NCBI RefSeq assembly: GCF_900155475.1 | Contig: NZ_FXAM01000001.1 | Span: forward strand, 3,978,881 to 4,042,880 | Origin: Methylomagnum ishizawai | Lineage (GTDB): Bacteria; Pseudomonadota; Gammaproteobacteria; Methylococcales; Methylococcaceae | Direction: 5' to 3' | Length of the DNA: 64,000 nucleotides | In this document: positions 26,459 through 35,335 of the stretch, piece by piece | How the letters are laid out: each line of letters opens with the position of its first letter | Numbering within the stretch: position 1 is the stretch's first letter | The notes under the pieces: generated by a model | What the model was told of the DNA's origin: nothing | The model's database searches: none | The model's input: only the letters and a program-made list of their open reading frames with translations | Program-made: the position numbers and the translations under genes

Positions 26459-29233
26459 TCACCGCGCCGCCAACCGCGCCAACAACCCCTCCGCATCCTT
26501 GCGCTCGGCGAACGCCCCAGGATGGCTGGCCAGCAATTCCCGCAAGGTCTTGATCGCCTGCGCCGTGCTGCCGACCTTGTCCTGGGCCACGGCCAGCCGG
26601 TACAAAATCATGGTGTTGTCCGGCCAGCGCTTCTTGGCTTGCAGCAACAAGCCCAAGGCCCGCTCGAACTCGGTCTGTTCGATCAACACCGCCACCTGGG
26701 TATCGAACACCGGCACCGAATCCGGGGCCAGCTTCACCGCCCGGTCCGCGTATTGCAGCGCCCGCGCCGGATTTTCCGCCTTCAACTCCCAAGCCAGTTC
26801 GTTGAGCGCCAGCGTGTCGTCGGGATCGATGGCCAGGGCTTTTTCATACGCCGCGAGTTGTTCGGCCCGTCGGCCCATTTCCCCGTAGAAACCGGCCAGC
26901 ACATGGTGGACGGCCACATCCTGGGGATGCCGGGCGCTCCAATCGCTCAGGGTCTTCAAACCGCCTTCGCGGTCGTTGCCGAACCACTGGCCGCGGGCCA
27001 ATTCGACCGCGATGTCGGAGTTGTTGGGGTCTTGGTCCAGGGCTTGGCGATAGGCCGCCGTCGCCGCGCTCCACTGCTTCTGCCGCAGGGCGAGCCAGCC
27101 CTTGAGCGCCAGAACCCCGCCATCGCCGGGATATTCGCTCGCCAATTGCTTTAACTCGCGTTCGGCCTCGGGCAGTTGGTTTTCCCCGGCCAGCGCCCGC
27201 ACCAGGGCTTCGCGGGTGGGCCGGAATTTGGGGTTGTGGTGGAGCGAGCGCTGCAAAGCCGCCCGCATGGCCGCGGCGTGGCCGTTCGCGCCCTCGGCCA
27301 GCGCCAGGAGATACTCGGCCCGCGCCGATTGGGGTTCCAGCTTGAGCAATTGGCCGGCGGTTTCCAAAGCCTGTCCGGGCTGTCCGGTCTCGATCTGGGC
27401 CTCGACCAGCCGGGCCACGAACTCGGGATTGTCCCCGAACCGGGCGCGGGCGGTTTCCAGTAGCGCCAAACCGCGCCGGGGTTGGCCCATCCGCGCATAG
27501 AGCCGGGACAAGGTCAGTGGCGGCAACAAGGCTTCGGGATGATCCTGGATGGCTGTTTGCAGTTCCTTCGCCACCCCGGCCTGATCGCCCGCCCGCTCGT
27601 ACAATTCGACCAGGCACAGGCGGCTGGCCAAATCCTTGGGCTGGAGACCCAGCGCGGTCTGGCAATATTGGCGGGCTTGGTCGTCGTGCCGGTTCTTGAT
27701 GGCGAGCCGGGCCAGGGATTGCAGCGTGCCCACATCGTCCGGCACTTGGCGCAACCCTTCCTTCAGCACCGCCTCGGCTTTGGCGTCGTCGCCCTGACGG
27801 ACATAAACCTCGGCCAGCAGGTTGAACGGCAGGGCGCTGCCGGGCATCCGCTTTTTCATGGCTTCGACGGACTCGATGGCCTTGGCGTAGGCCTTGTCTT
27901 GCAAATGGATCAAGACGATCTGCACTTCGGTCCGCGCCAGGGCGGGATCGGTCGCCAGGGCGGTTTCCATTTCGCCCAACCCCGGATCGGCCTTGCCCGT
28001 GGCCCTGGACCGTCCGGCGCTGCCCGCCACCACCGCCCGGTTCAGGTATTCCAAAGCCTTGGCGCTATTGCCGCGGCTCAGTTCGATATTGCCCATCAAT
28101 TGCAGCGTCTGGACATTGTCGGGATATTGCTCCAATACCGGCAGCAGCCATTTCGCGGCCTCGGGCAGATCGTTCAGCTTTATCTTGACCAAGCCCATCA
28201 TGATCGAACCACGCACGGTGTTGGGCACCAAGGCGTTGAAACGGGCCAGGAGTTCCTGGGCGTTGGGCAGATGGTTCATCAGCAATTGGGTGACGCCCTG
28301 GAAATACAGCGCCTCGGCATAGCCTTCGTTGAGCTTCGAGGTCGCCTCGAACTCGGTCAGGGCTTCGGGCAGCTTGTGCTGCTTGAACAACAGCAGGCCG
28401 CGGCTGAAATGGGTCAGAAAATGATTGGCGAATTGCCGTTCCAAAGCCGTCACGTCCTCCTGGGCGGCCTGCGTCTTGCCCTGGGACAGCCGCACCCAAA
28501 CCCGCCGCGAACGGTCGAAGGCGCTGCGTTGGCGCAGGTCGATGGCCTGGGTATAGCTGGCCTCGGCCTGGGCGGGATCGCCCTGGGCTTCGTAGAGCTG
28601 GCCCTGGAAGCTCCATAGCTCGGCGTTGCGGGGTTCGCGCTGCATGGCCTCCCGGACCCAGGCCAGCGCCTGGGGCACCTCGCCCCCGCCCAGCGCGAGG
28701 CGGGCCAGGCCGAGCTTGCCGGTGGGCGCGGTGGCGTCCAGCATCAAGGCCGCCTCGTAATCGGCCCGGGCCTTGTCGGGTTTGCCCACCCCCAGCCAAG
28801 CATCGCCGCGCAAGGCCATCAAGCGGGCGCCGTCCTGGGGATTCATCTGGGCGGGGAGATCGATCCGGTCCAGCACATCCTGATACTTGCCCTGCAATAG
28901 CAAAGCCTTGGCCAGGATCGGCAAAGCCACCTCTCGCACGATCCCGAGATCGGTGGCGCGTTTCAGCTCGATTTCCGCCGCCTCGCCGTTGCCCAGTTCC
29001 AGGTTGATGAGGCTCAACAAACGGTGGGCCTCGGCGTTGTTGGGATTTTTCTGGGCGGCGTTGTGGGCATTGATGGCACCGCCCCGGAGGTCGCCCTGGT
29101 CGAGCGCGGTCTGGGCCTGGGCGACATCCTGGGTGTCGGTGGTTTTTTTGGCCCGCTCGCAGGCGGTCAAGGCCAGCGGCAACAACAGGCTGGCGGCGAG
29201 CTTGCGGAACGGGGCGGCGGACGGCTTGGGCAT
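26459..29233 (-). CDS. TPR-repeat lipoprotein, PrsT-like (PEP-CTERM/exosortase system)
   Basis: 924 residues with a lipoprotein signal (LLLPLALTAC) and TPR-like repeats along almost the full length. The N-terminal region with AQTALDQGDLRGGAINAHNA and LLSLINLELGNGEAAEIELKRA, and the total length, match PrsT, the TPR protein found with PEP-CTERM exosortase and exopolysaccharide gene sets. It may act in export or assembly of the polysaccharide or PEP-CTERM proteins. No exosortase, prsK or prsR gene is adjacent, which is unusual for this family. The assignment is by architecture. Confidence 0.72.
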   Translation of the reverse strand: MPKPSAAPFRKLAASLLLPLALTACERAKKTTDTQDVAQAQTALDQGDLRGGAINAHNAAQKNPNNAEAHRLLSLINLELGNGEAAEIELKRATDLGIVREVALPILAKALLLQGKYQDVLDRIDLPAQMNPQDGARLMALRGDAWLGVGKPDKARADYEAALMLDATAPTGKLGLARLALGGGEVPQALAWVREAMQREPRNAELWSFQGQLYEAQGDPAQAEASYTQAIDLRQRSAFDRSRRVWVRLSQGKTQAAQEDVTALERQFANHFLTHFSRGLLLFKQHKLPEALTEFEATSKLNEGYAEALYFQGVTQLLMNHLPNAQELLARFNALVPNTVRGSIMMGLVKIKLNDLPEAAKWLLPVLEQYPDNVQTLQLMGNIELSRGNSAKALEYLNRAVVAGSAGRSRATGKADPGLGEMETALATDPALARTEVQIVLIHLQDKAYAKAIESVEAMKKRMPGSALPFNLLAEVYVRQGDDAKAEAVLKEGLRQVPDDVGTLQSLARLAIKNRHDDQARQYCQTALGLQPKDLASRLCLVELYERAGDQAGVAKELQTAIQDHPEALLPPLTLSRLYARMGQPRRGLALLETARARFGDNPEFVARLVEAQIETGQPGQALETAGQLLKLEPQSARAEYLLALAEGANGHAAAMRAALQRSLHHNPKFRPTREALVRALAGENQLPEAERELKQLASEYPGDGGVLALKGWLALRQKQWSAATAAYRQALDQDPNNSDIAVELARGQWFGNDREGGLKTLSDWSARHPQDVAVHHVLAGFYGEMGRRAEQLAAYEKALAIDPDDTLALNELAWELKAENPARALQYADRAVKLAPDSVPVFDTQVAVLIEQTEFERALGLLLQAKKRWPDNTMILYRLAVAQDKVGSTAQAIKTLRELLASHPGAFAERKDAEGLLARLAAR

Positions 29234-29246
29234 GGGGCTTCCTGGG

Positions 29247-29295
29247 GGCTGTAGTCTGTAGGCTAACTACAGCCTATCGCCTCAACCCTACAGCC
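29247..29295. repeat. Short CTGTAG inverted and direct repeats
   Basis: GGCTGTAG (29247-29254) and CTACAGCC (29267-29274) are inverted around a 12-base loop, and a further CTACAGCC lies at 29288-29295. They sit between the DUF72 stop and the PrsT-like start. A terminator or repeat remnant is possible; there is no clear T run. Confidence 0.45.
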
Positions 29296-30195
29296 TCAAG
29301 CCGCAAGCCCCAATAAGCCCATCAATTCCGCCGCGTTGCGCTGGGCGTAATGGCTCATGTTGTTGTTGAACACCACATGGACCTGGGCCGTGGCGTCGGA
29401 CAGGGCGCGGATCGGCTCGGCCAGGTCCGCCAATTCTTCGATGGAATAAAGATAATTGAAACGCTCGGCGGAGGAATCGGCCCCTTTGATATTCCAGGTG
29501 GCGGCGTTGCGGCCATGCAGGCGCACCACCGCCACCTCGGGCGAAGTCGCTTCCCATACCGCCGGGACGCTGTTGGAAAACCCCTGCGGCTCGTCCACCA
29601 CCACATGGCCGATTCCGTGCGTCCTGAGGAAATCCAAGGTGCCGGCGACCTGTTCGGGGTTCAGCCAGGAACGGTGACGGAACTCCACCGCCAAGCGGTG
29701 CCCGGCCAGGAGGTCGGCGCAGCGGGCGATATGCTCGAAACCCTCGCGCCCATGCACGAACCAGGGCGGGAACTGGAACAACACCGCGCCCAGCTTGCCC
29801 GCCTCCCGCAAAGGCCGGAGCGCGCCCTGGAACCTCGACCAAAGCTCCAGACACAACTCCTCCGGCACATCCCGGTAATACACATTGCGCTTGGACACCG
29901 GCCCCAAGGCGGCGCGGATATCGGCGGGCAGGACGTGGGGCGGGGTCTGGTGGCCGGTGAACAGGCGGAAGCTTTTGACATTGAACGTAAAGCCTTCCGG
30001 GGTACGCTCTGCCCAGTTCAAGGCGTTCTTTTGGGAAGGCAGGGCGTAGTAGCTGCTATCGACCTCGACCAGCGGGAACCTCGTGGCGTAGAACCGGAGC
30101 CGCTGTTCGGGCGACTTGGCCTCGGGCGGATAGAACTGCTTAGACTCGATCAGGCTGGGGTCGGTCCAGGAAGCGGTGCCGATCAGGATGGGCAT
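29296..30195 (-). CDS. DUF72 (YecE) family protein
   Basis: 299 residues from MPILIGTASWTDPSLIESKQ. The DUF72 pattern is clear: GTASWTDPSLI, FPLVEVDSSYYALPS, FTFNVKSFRLFTGH, GAVLFQFPPWF, AVEFRHRSWL and RLHGRNAATW. The fold is a TIM barrel and the biochemical role is unknown. The gene is alone between the zwf-gnd pair and the TPR gene on the same strand. Confidence 0.93.
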   Translation of the reverse strand: MPILIGTASWTDPSLIESKQFYPPEAKSPEQRLRFYATRFPLVEVDSSYYALPSQKNALNWAERTPEGFTFNVKSFRLFTGHQTPPHVLPADIRAALGPVSKRNVYYRDVPEELCLELWSRFQGALRPLREAGKLGAVLFQFPPWFVHGREGFEHIARCADLLAGHRLAVEFRHRSWLNPEQVAGTLDFLRTHGIGHVVVDEPQGFSNSVPAVWEATSPEVAVVRLHGRNAATWNIKGADSSAERFNYLYSIEELADLAEPIRALSDATAQVHVVFNNNMSHYAQRNAAELMGLLGLAA

Positions 30196-30216
30196 GGCTG
30201 GATTCCTTGGGTGGGC

Positions 30217-30283
30217 GCGGGCGGAACCGCGCTGGATTCCGCCTTAGAGCCGCGCCAGGGGGAACCGTTGCGGTTCCGCCCGC
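30217..30283. repeat. Perfect 14-bp inverted repeat after zwf
   Basis: GCGGGCGGAACCGC (30217-30230) and GCGGTTCCGCCCGC (30270-30283) are perfect reverse complements with a 39-base loop. They lie in the 96 bases between zwf and the DUF72 gene. The arms share GGGCGGAA with the palindrome at 9837. It could be a REP-like element or an mRNA-stabilising hairpin for zwf. Confidence 0.65.
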
Positions 30284-30291
30284 GGACTGCA

Positions 30292-31821
30292 TCAACCGCC
30301 GTTATTCCACTGCCGACCATCGCGCTCCAACAACTCGTCGGCTTCCCGCGGCCCCCAGGAACCGGCGGCGTAGTTGGGGAACTGCCGCGGCGGCAGCGCC
30401 TTCCATACATCCAGCACCGGCTGGATCAAGTTCCAACCCGCCTCCACCATATCGGCCCGCTGGAACAGCGTGGCGTCACCGGTCATGCAATCCAGCAACA
30501 GCCGTTCATAGCCGGTGTTCGGCGTGCAATGGAAATAATCGGCGTAGTCGAAATCCATCTTCACCGGCCCGAGTTGCATCACCGGGCCGGGCACCTTGGC
30601 CCCGAATTGCAGGGAAATCCCCTCGTTCGGCTGCAAGCGCAAGACCAAGCGGTTGGTTTGCAAATTCTCGATATCGGTGTTGCGGAACAGCACCAAGGGC
30701 GCGCGCCGGAACTGGATCGAAATCTCGGTGGTCCGCGCCGCCATGCGCTTGCCGGTACGCAGATAGAACGGCACATCGGCCCAACGCCAGTTGTCGATCA
30801 TCAGCTTCATAGCGACGAAGGTCTCGGTCCTGGAATCGCGGGCCACGCCGGGTTCCTCGCGGTAGCCGGGCACCGGCTCGCCTTCGAGCTGGCCTTCGCA
30901 ATACTGGCCACGGGCGGTCTTGCTTAGGACATCCTCGGGGCTGAGCATCTGCAAGGAACGCAGCGCCTTGGTCTGCTCGTCGCGCACCGCGTCGGCCTCG
31001 AACGAGACCGGCGGCTCCATGGTGGTCAGCGACAGCAATTGGAACAGGTGGTTCGGCACCATGTCGCGCATGGCTCCGGCGGTCTCGTAATAACCGCCGC
31101 GCCGCTCCACTCCCACGGTTTCGGCGGCGGTGATCTGCACATGGTCGATGTAGCGGCGGTTCCAGATCGGTTCGAAAATGCTGTTGGCGAAGCGGAACAC
31201 CATGATGTTCTGCACGGTTTCCTTGCCCAGATAATGATCGATGCGATAAATCTGCCGCTCCCGCAACACCTTCTTGATGTCGTTGTTGAGTTCCTTGGCC
31301 GATTCCAGATCGTGCCCGAACGGCTTCTCGATGATGACCCGCCGCCAGTTGTCGCACTCCTCCGCCGTCATCCCGGCATGGCCGAGCTGACGGACGATCT
31401 CGCCGAAGAAAATCGGTGCCGTCGCGAGATAGTAGAAATAGTTCTCGTCGATGGCGTTCTTGCCGCAAACCTCGGTGCAAAGCTCCTTCAGCCGCCAATA
31501 GAACTCGGGATCGCGGAAATCGCCTTGCACATAGAAAATCCGCTTCTCGAACCAGGCCAGGACTTCCGCGTCGAGTTCGTCAGTGGCGTAGGTCTTGATG
31601 GCGTCGAGCATCTGGTCGCGGAAGGCTTCCGCGGTGAAGGGATCGAAGGCCGCGCCGACCAGGGCGAATTTACGCGACAGCAACTTGGCCTTTGCCAGGT
31701 TGTAGAGCGCCGGGATGAGCTTGCGCTTGGTCAGGTCGCCGGTGGCCCCGAAGATGATCATCACACAGGAATCCCCGGCCCGGCCCTGCATGAAGCCGCC
31801 GTTCGTGCCATTGAGGTTCAT
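30292..31821 (-). CDS. zwf: Glucose-6-phosphate 1-dehydrogenase
   Basis: 509 residues. The nucleotide site is [20 protein letters not shown], the catalytic region is [14 protein letters not shown] and the substrate region is [15 protein letters not shown]. It makes NADPH and 6-phosphogluconolactone. It follows gnd with a one-base overlap (TAATG), so both enzymes of the oxidative pentose branch are coupled. In methylotrophs this pair can complete a dissimilatory ribulose monophosphate cycle (established pathway; use here is inferred). Confidence 0.97.
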   Translation of the reverse strand: MNLNGTNGGFMQGRAGDSCVMIIFGATGDLTKRKLIPALYNLAKAKLLSRKFALVGAAFDPFTAEAFRDQMLDAIKTYATDELDAEVLAWFEKRIFYVQGDFRDPEFYWRLKELCTEVCGKNAIDENYFYYLATAPIFFGEIVRQLGHAGMTAEECDNWRRVIIEKPFGHDLESAKELNNDIKKVLRERQIYRIDHYLGKETVQNIMVFRFANSIFEPIWNRRYIDHVQITAAETVGVERRGGYYETAGAMRDMVPNHLFQLLSLTTMEPPVSFEADAVRDEQTKALRSLQMLSPEDVLSKTARGQYCEGQLEGEPVPGYREEPGVARDSRTETFVAMKLMIDNWRWADVPFYLRTGKRMAARTTEISIQFRRAPLVLFRNTDIENLQTNRLVLRLQPNEGISLQFGAKVPGPVMQLGPVKMDFDYADYFHCTPNTGYERLLLDCMTGDATLFQRADMVEAGWNLIQPVLDVWKALPPRQFPNYAAGSWGPREADELLERDGRQWNNGG

Positions 31822-32828
31822 TATTTTTTCTCCCGGTGTCCGCCGAATTGGTAGCGCAGGGCCGACAGCAGCTTGCAGGCGAATTCATCCTCGCCGCGCG
31901 AGGCGAAGCGCTGGAAGGCGGAAGCGCTCAGGACCGGCGCAGGGGTGCCTTGGTCGATGGCGGCATGGATAGTCCAGCGGCCTTCGCCGGAATCCGACAC
32001 CTTGCCGGAAAATTCCTCCAGGGCCGGGCTTTCGGTCAGGGCGTTGGCGGTCAGGTCCAACAGCCAGGACGCCACCACGCTACCGCGCCGCCACAGTTCG
32101 GCGATATCGGCCAGGGGCAGGTCGTATTGGTAATGCTCGGGATGGCGCAGCGGGGTGGTTTCGGCGTCGTGGCTGTGGTCGTTCTTGCCGATGTTGGCCC
32201 GCTTCATGATATTGAAGCCTTCGGCGAAGGCCGCCATCATGCCGTATTCGATGCCGTTGTGGATCATCTTCACGAAATGGCCCGCGCCCGCCGGACCGCA
32301 ATGCAGATAGCCTTGCTCGGCGGTGCCGCCCGCCGCCCGGCCCGGCGCGGGCGGGATATCGCCTTGGCCCGGCGCCAGGGTCTTGAAGATGGGATCGAGC
32401 GATTGCACCGCCGCGGTGTCGCCGCCGATCATGAGGCAATAACCGCGCTCCAAACCCCACACGCCGCCGCTGGTGCCCACGTCCAGGTAGCGCAAGCCAT
32501 CCCGCGCCAATTCCTCGGCCCGGCGGATATCGTCGATGTAATAGGAATTGCCGCCGTCGATGAGGATATCGCCGGGTTCCAGCAGCGCCTTGACCTCGGC
32601 GACCATGCCATCCACCACCCCGGCCGGCACCATCACCCACACGGCGCGGGGCGGCTGCAAGGCGGCGACGAACGCCTGGAGCGAATCCGCGCCGGTCGCG
32701 CCTTCCGCCGCCAGGGCTTGGACGGCGTCCGGGCTGGCATCGAACACCACACAGTCGTGGCCGCCCTTCATCAAGCGCCGGACCATATTGGCCCCCATTC
32801 TGCCCAGACCGATCATACCTAGCTGCAT
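31821..32828 (-). CDS. gnd: 6-phosphogluconate dehydrogenase, decarboxylating (short type)
   Basis: 335 residues from [20 protein letters not shown]. The dinucleotide motif is [49 protein letters not shown] and [20 protein letters not shown] are family signatures. The length fits the short, often NAD-dependent class rather than the 470-residue E. coli enzyme. The frame extends to 32960, but the family start is at 32828. It is the first gene of the gnd-zwf pair. Confidence 0.95.
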   Translation of the reverse strand: MQLGMIGLGRMGANMVRRLMKGGHDCVVFDASPDAVQALAAEGATGADSLQAFVAALQPPRAVWVMVPAGVVDGMVAEVKALLEPGDILIDGGNSYYIDDIRRAEELARDGLRYLDVGTSGGVWGLERGYCLMIGGDTAAVQSLDPIFKTLAPGQGDIPPAPGRAAGGTAEQGYLHCGPAGAGHFVKMIHNGIEYGMMAAFAEGFNIMKRANIGKNDHSHDAETTPLRHPEHYQYDLPLADIAELWRRGSVVASWLLDLTANALTESPALEEFSGKVSDSGEGRWTIHAAIDQGTPAPVLSASAFQRFASRGEDEFACKLLSALRYQFGGHREKK

Positions 32829-33236
32829 AAACTTACCCTCTGCTGTCTTGTGATGGTGGTTGTCGTGTGGCGCGGCGCGGACTCGGCGCGGGCCGTCCTT
32901 GGGGCGCATTATCCACAGGAGCCACGGCGCATATTGGAAATTCAGCAAACACCGGGCCATGCGCCCCGCCCCGGCAACCCGCCACCGATCCTGGACCGGC
33001 TCCGCTGTACGGGATGGAAATACGGGGGAAATTCAGGATTCAAGCGGTTTCCGCGGTGGAAATCCACCCATAACCGCATCTCCGGCCCCCAGCCGGATCA
33101 ACCGCCAGGGAAAAGCTGCATTTACCGTGGCAAGCCGCAACAACACAGGCTCCCGCAGTTTTTACGCCCACGCGGCGCGGGTCCCCGCAAACCCAGGCGG
33201 TCGTTGCTGTAGGGAATCCGACATTGCCAGGCCGGC
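32829..33236. other. Intergenic region, gnd promoter side
   Basis: 408 bases between the gnd start and the end of the ion-channel gene. Open frames here are short and look random (rich in Pro, Arg and Gly). The gnd-zwf promoter should be in the first 130 bases; GATAAT on the minus strand near 32910 lacks a matching -35 box, so I do not call it. Confidence 0.45.
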
Positions 33237-33935
33237 CTATTTTTCTCCGCGGGGTTCGCCCACATAGGCGCCGACCAGGCGTCCGATCAGGATGGCGATA
33301 TACAACTGGCCCGTGACCGCCTCCAAAATCGCCAGCGAGCGGGCCTGCTTGGTGACCGGGAGGATATCGCCATAGCCCATCGTGGTCAGGGTCACGAAGC
33401 TGTAATAGGTGAATTCCGAAATATCGTCGCCCACCGCGGGTTCCAGCCCCTTGAGCGAACCCGGCTGTAGCCATTCCAGGAAATAATAGGCGTGCGCCCA
33501 GGCCATGCCGAGCAAGAGGTAACTGCAACAGGCCGCGAAAATCAGGTCCATCGTCACCCGTTCCTCGGCCTGGATTTGGCGGTAGATGTTGTGGAGGGCC
33601 AGCAGCAAGAACAGCAATACCAGGGCTTTCTCGAACGGTCCCACCCGCGCCAGCCAACCGGACAGATCGAGGACCCTGAGCGCCGCGAAGGCCAAGGCCA
33701 AGGCCCAGCCCAGCCGGTAAGCGCCCCGCTCCCCCTTCACCGCGTAAACCCCGGAGAAAAACACCAGTAAGAACAAAACGTCGGTCACCAGGCTCAGCGT
33801 GAAGAACCCCTCCAAGAAAGGCCGCAGCGCGATCATGGCGACCATGACCACGGTGAGGAAGCGGAACCGGCCTATCCGGCCATGGAGATGGCGGATGTGG
33901 TGGATATCGGGAAGGGGCAGCGGCTTTTTCAGCAT
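33237..33935 (-). CDS. Potassium channel-like membrane protein
   Basis: 232 residues with several membrane helices (about 27-63, 76-92, 101-117, 130-155 and 205-225). The pore signature TTMGYGD is at 184-190, preceded by the pore helix YYSFVTLT. This is the Ion_trans_2 type pore. No RCK or cyclic-nucleotide domain follows. The start MLKKPLPLPDIHHIRHLHGR at 33935 has a weak ribosome binding site; an upstream GTG is possible. Confidence 0.85.
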   Translation of the reverse strand: MLKKPLPLPDIHHIRHLHGRIGRFRFLTVVMVAMIALRPFLEGFFTLSLVTDVLFLLVFFSGVYAVKGERGAYRLGWALALAFAALRVLDLSGWLARVGPFEKALVLLFLLLALHNIYRQIQAEERVTMDLIFAACCSYLLLGMAWAHAYYFLEWLQPGSLKGLEPAVGDDISEFTYYSFVTLTTMGYGDILPVTKQARSLAILEAVTGQLYIAILIGRLVGAYVGEPRGEK

Positions 33936-34120
33936 AGGGGATTTTCCAACAGTGGTCGGGCGGGACGGACGGCCCCTGTTTTTAGCATGGATCGCGGTGG
34001 AGGATGGCACCCCCACTCAAGTCCGCCGGATTGAGATACCCTATATCGCAACGCCGGGTTCCAAGGCCCTGGCTGATTTGTCACTCGCGGCCCACGCCGT
34101 ATCTCATCCTGGAAGGCGAT

Positions 34121-35329
34121 ATGAACCATAAGCATACCCAGCATCTTTTCCGCCCGGGGGGACCGGGATTCACAATCCGCCCGGCCTTGCTCCTTATCAG
34201 CCTGATCGTCGGTGCCGCCCTCACCGGCTGCGACAAAGACGGACCCGCCCCGGCAGCGGCGACACCCCCGCCACCGCCCACGGTCGAAGTCACCGAGGTC
34301 AAGCAACAAGATGTGCCCATCCACCAGGAATGGGTCGGCAGCCTGGACGGCATGGTGAACGCGCAAATCCTGGCCCAGGTCACGGGCTACCTCGTCAAGC
34401 AGAATTACCAGGAAGGCCAGCCGGTCAAGAAGGGCCAGTTGCTCTATGAGATCGACCCCCGCACCTTCCAATCCAACCTCGACCAAGCCCGCGCCAACCT
34501 CGTCCGCCAGGAAGCCTTGCTGAAAACCGCCCGCCTGGACATGGACCGGGTCGAGCGCTTGTTGCCACAGAACGCCGTCAGCGTGCGCGACCGCGACAAC
34601 GCGGTAGGCAAGGAAGCCTCCTACGAAGCCGAAGTGCTGGCTGCCAAAGCCGCTGTGGAAAGCTCCCAGCTTTCCCTGGGATTCACCCGCATCACCTCGC
34701 CCATCGACGGCATCGCGGGACTGTCCCAAGCCCAGTTGGGCAACCTGGTCGGCCCCGGCAGCGCCAACGCCGTGTTGACCACCGTGTCCCAGGTCGATCC
34801 GATCAAAGCCTACATCCCCCTGAGCGAGCAGCAGTATTTGAAGTTCGAGCGGCAAAGGCCCAATGACAGCGAAGCGCCCCCGCCGGTGCCCTTGGAACTG
34901 ACCCTCGCCGACGGCTCGGTCTATCCCCATCCCGGCAAGCTCTACTTCGCCGACCGCCAGGTGGATATCAAGACCGGCACCATCAAGGTCGCCACTCTGT
35001 TCCCCAACCCCCGCAACCTGCTGCGCCCCGGCCAATACGCCAAAATCCGCGCCGTGGTGCAGACCAAACCCAACGCGCTATTGGTACCGCAACGGGCGGT
35101 GGCCGACCTCCAAGGCAAATCCATGGTCGCCGTGGTCAACCCCGACAACACCGTCGCCATCCGCATGGTGAAACCGGGAGAGACCATCGGCACCGAATGG
35201 GTGATCGACGAAGGGCTGAAACCGGGCGACAAGGTCATCGTCGAGGGCATCCAGAAGGTGAAGAACGGGATCAAGGTCGATCCCAAGCCCTGGAAGGAAA
35301 CCGCCACCACCGCGCAAGCGGAGAGGTAG
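34121..35329 (+). CDS. RND efflux membrane-fusion (adaptor) lipoprotein
   Basis: 402 residues. A lipobox (ALTGCDKD) lies near residue 37, then a proline-rich linker. The barrel and lipoyl parts (AQILAQVTGYLVKQNYQEGQ, GQLLYEIDPRTFQSNLDQA), a helical hairpin, and SLGFTRITSPIDGIAG match MexA/AcrA proteins. The ATG at 34121 has GGAAGG just upstream. It is followed after six bases by the RND pump gene. Confidence 0.94.
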   Translation: MNHKHTQHLFRPGGPGFTIRPALLLISLIVGAALTGCDKDGPAPAAATPPPPPTVEVTEVKQQDVPIHQEWVGSLDGMVNAQILAQVTGYLVKQNYQEGQPVKKGQLLYEIDPRTFQSNLDQARANLVRQEALLKTARLDMDRVERLLPQNAVSVRDRDNAVGKEASYEAEVLAAKAAVESSQLSLGFTRITSPIDGIAGLSQAQLGNLVGPGSANAVLTTVSQVDPIKAYIPLSEQQYLKFERQRPNDSEAPPPVPLELTLADGSVYPHPGKLYFADRQVDIKTGTIKVATLFPNPRNLLRPGQYAKIRAVVQTKPNALLVPQRAVADLQGKSMVAVVNPDNTVAIRMVKPGETIGTEWVIDEGLKPGDKVIVEGIQKVKNGIKVDPKPWKETATTAQAER

Positions 35330-35335
35330 GCCACC

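Noticed and set aside
32850-33212. 120-codon plus-strand frame in the gnd-channel gap
   Set aside because: It has no ribosome binding site and its composition (Pro, Arg, Gly) is that of random GC-rich sequence.
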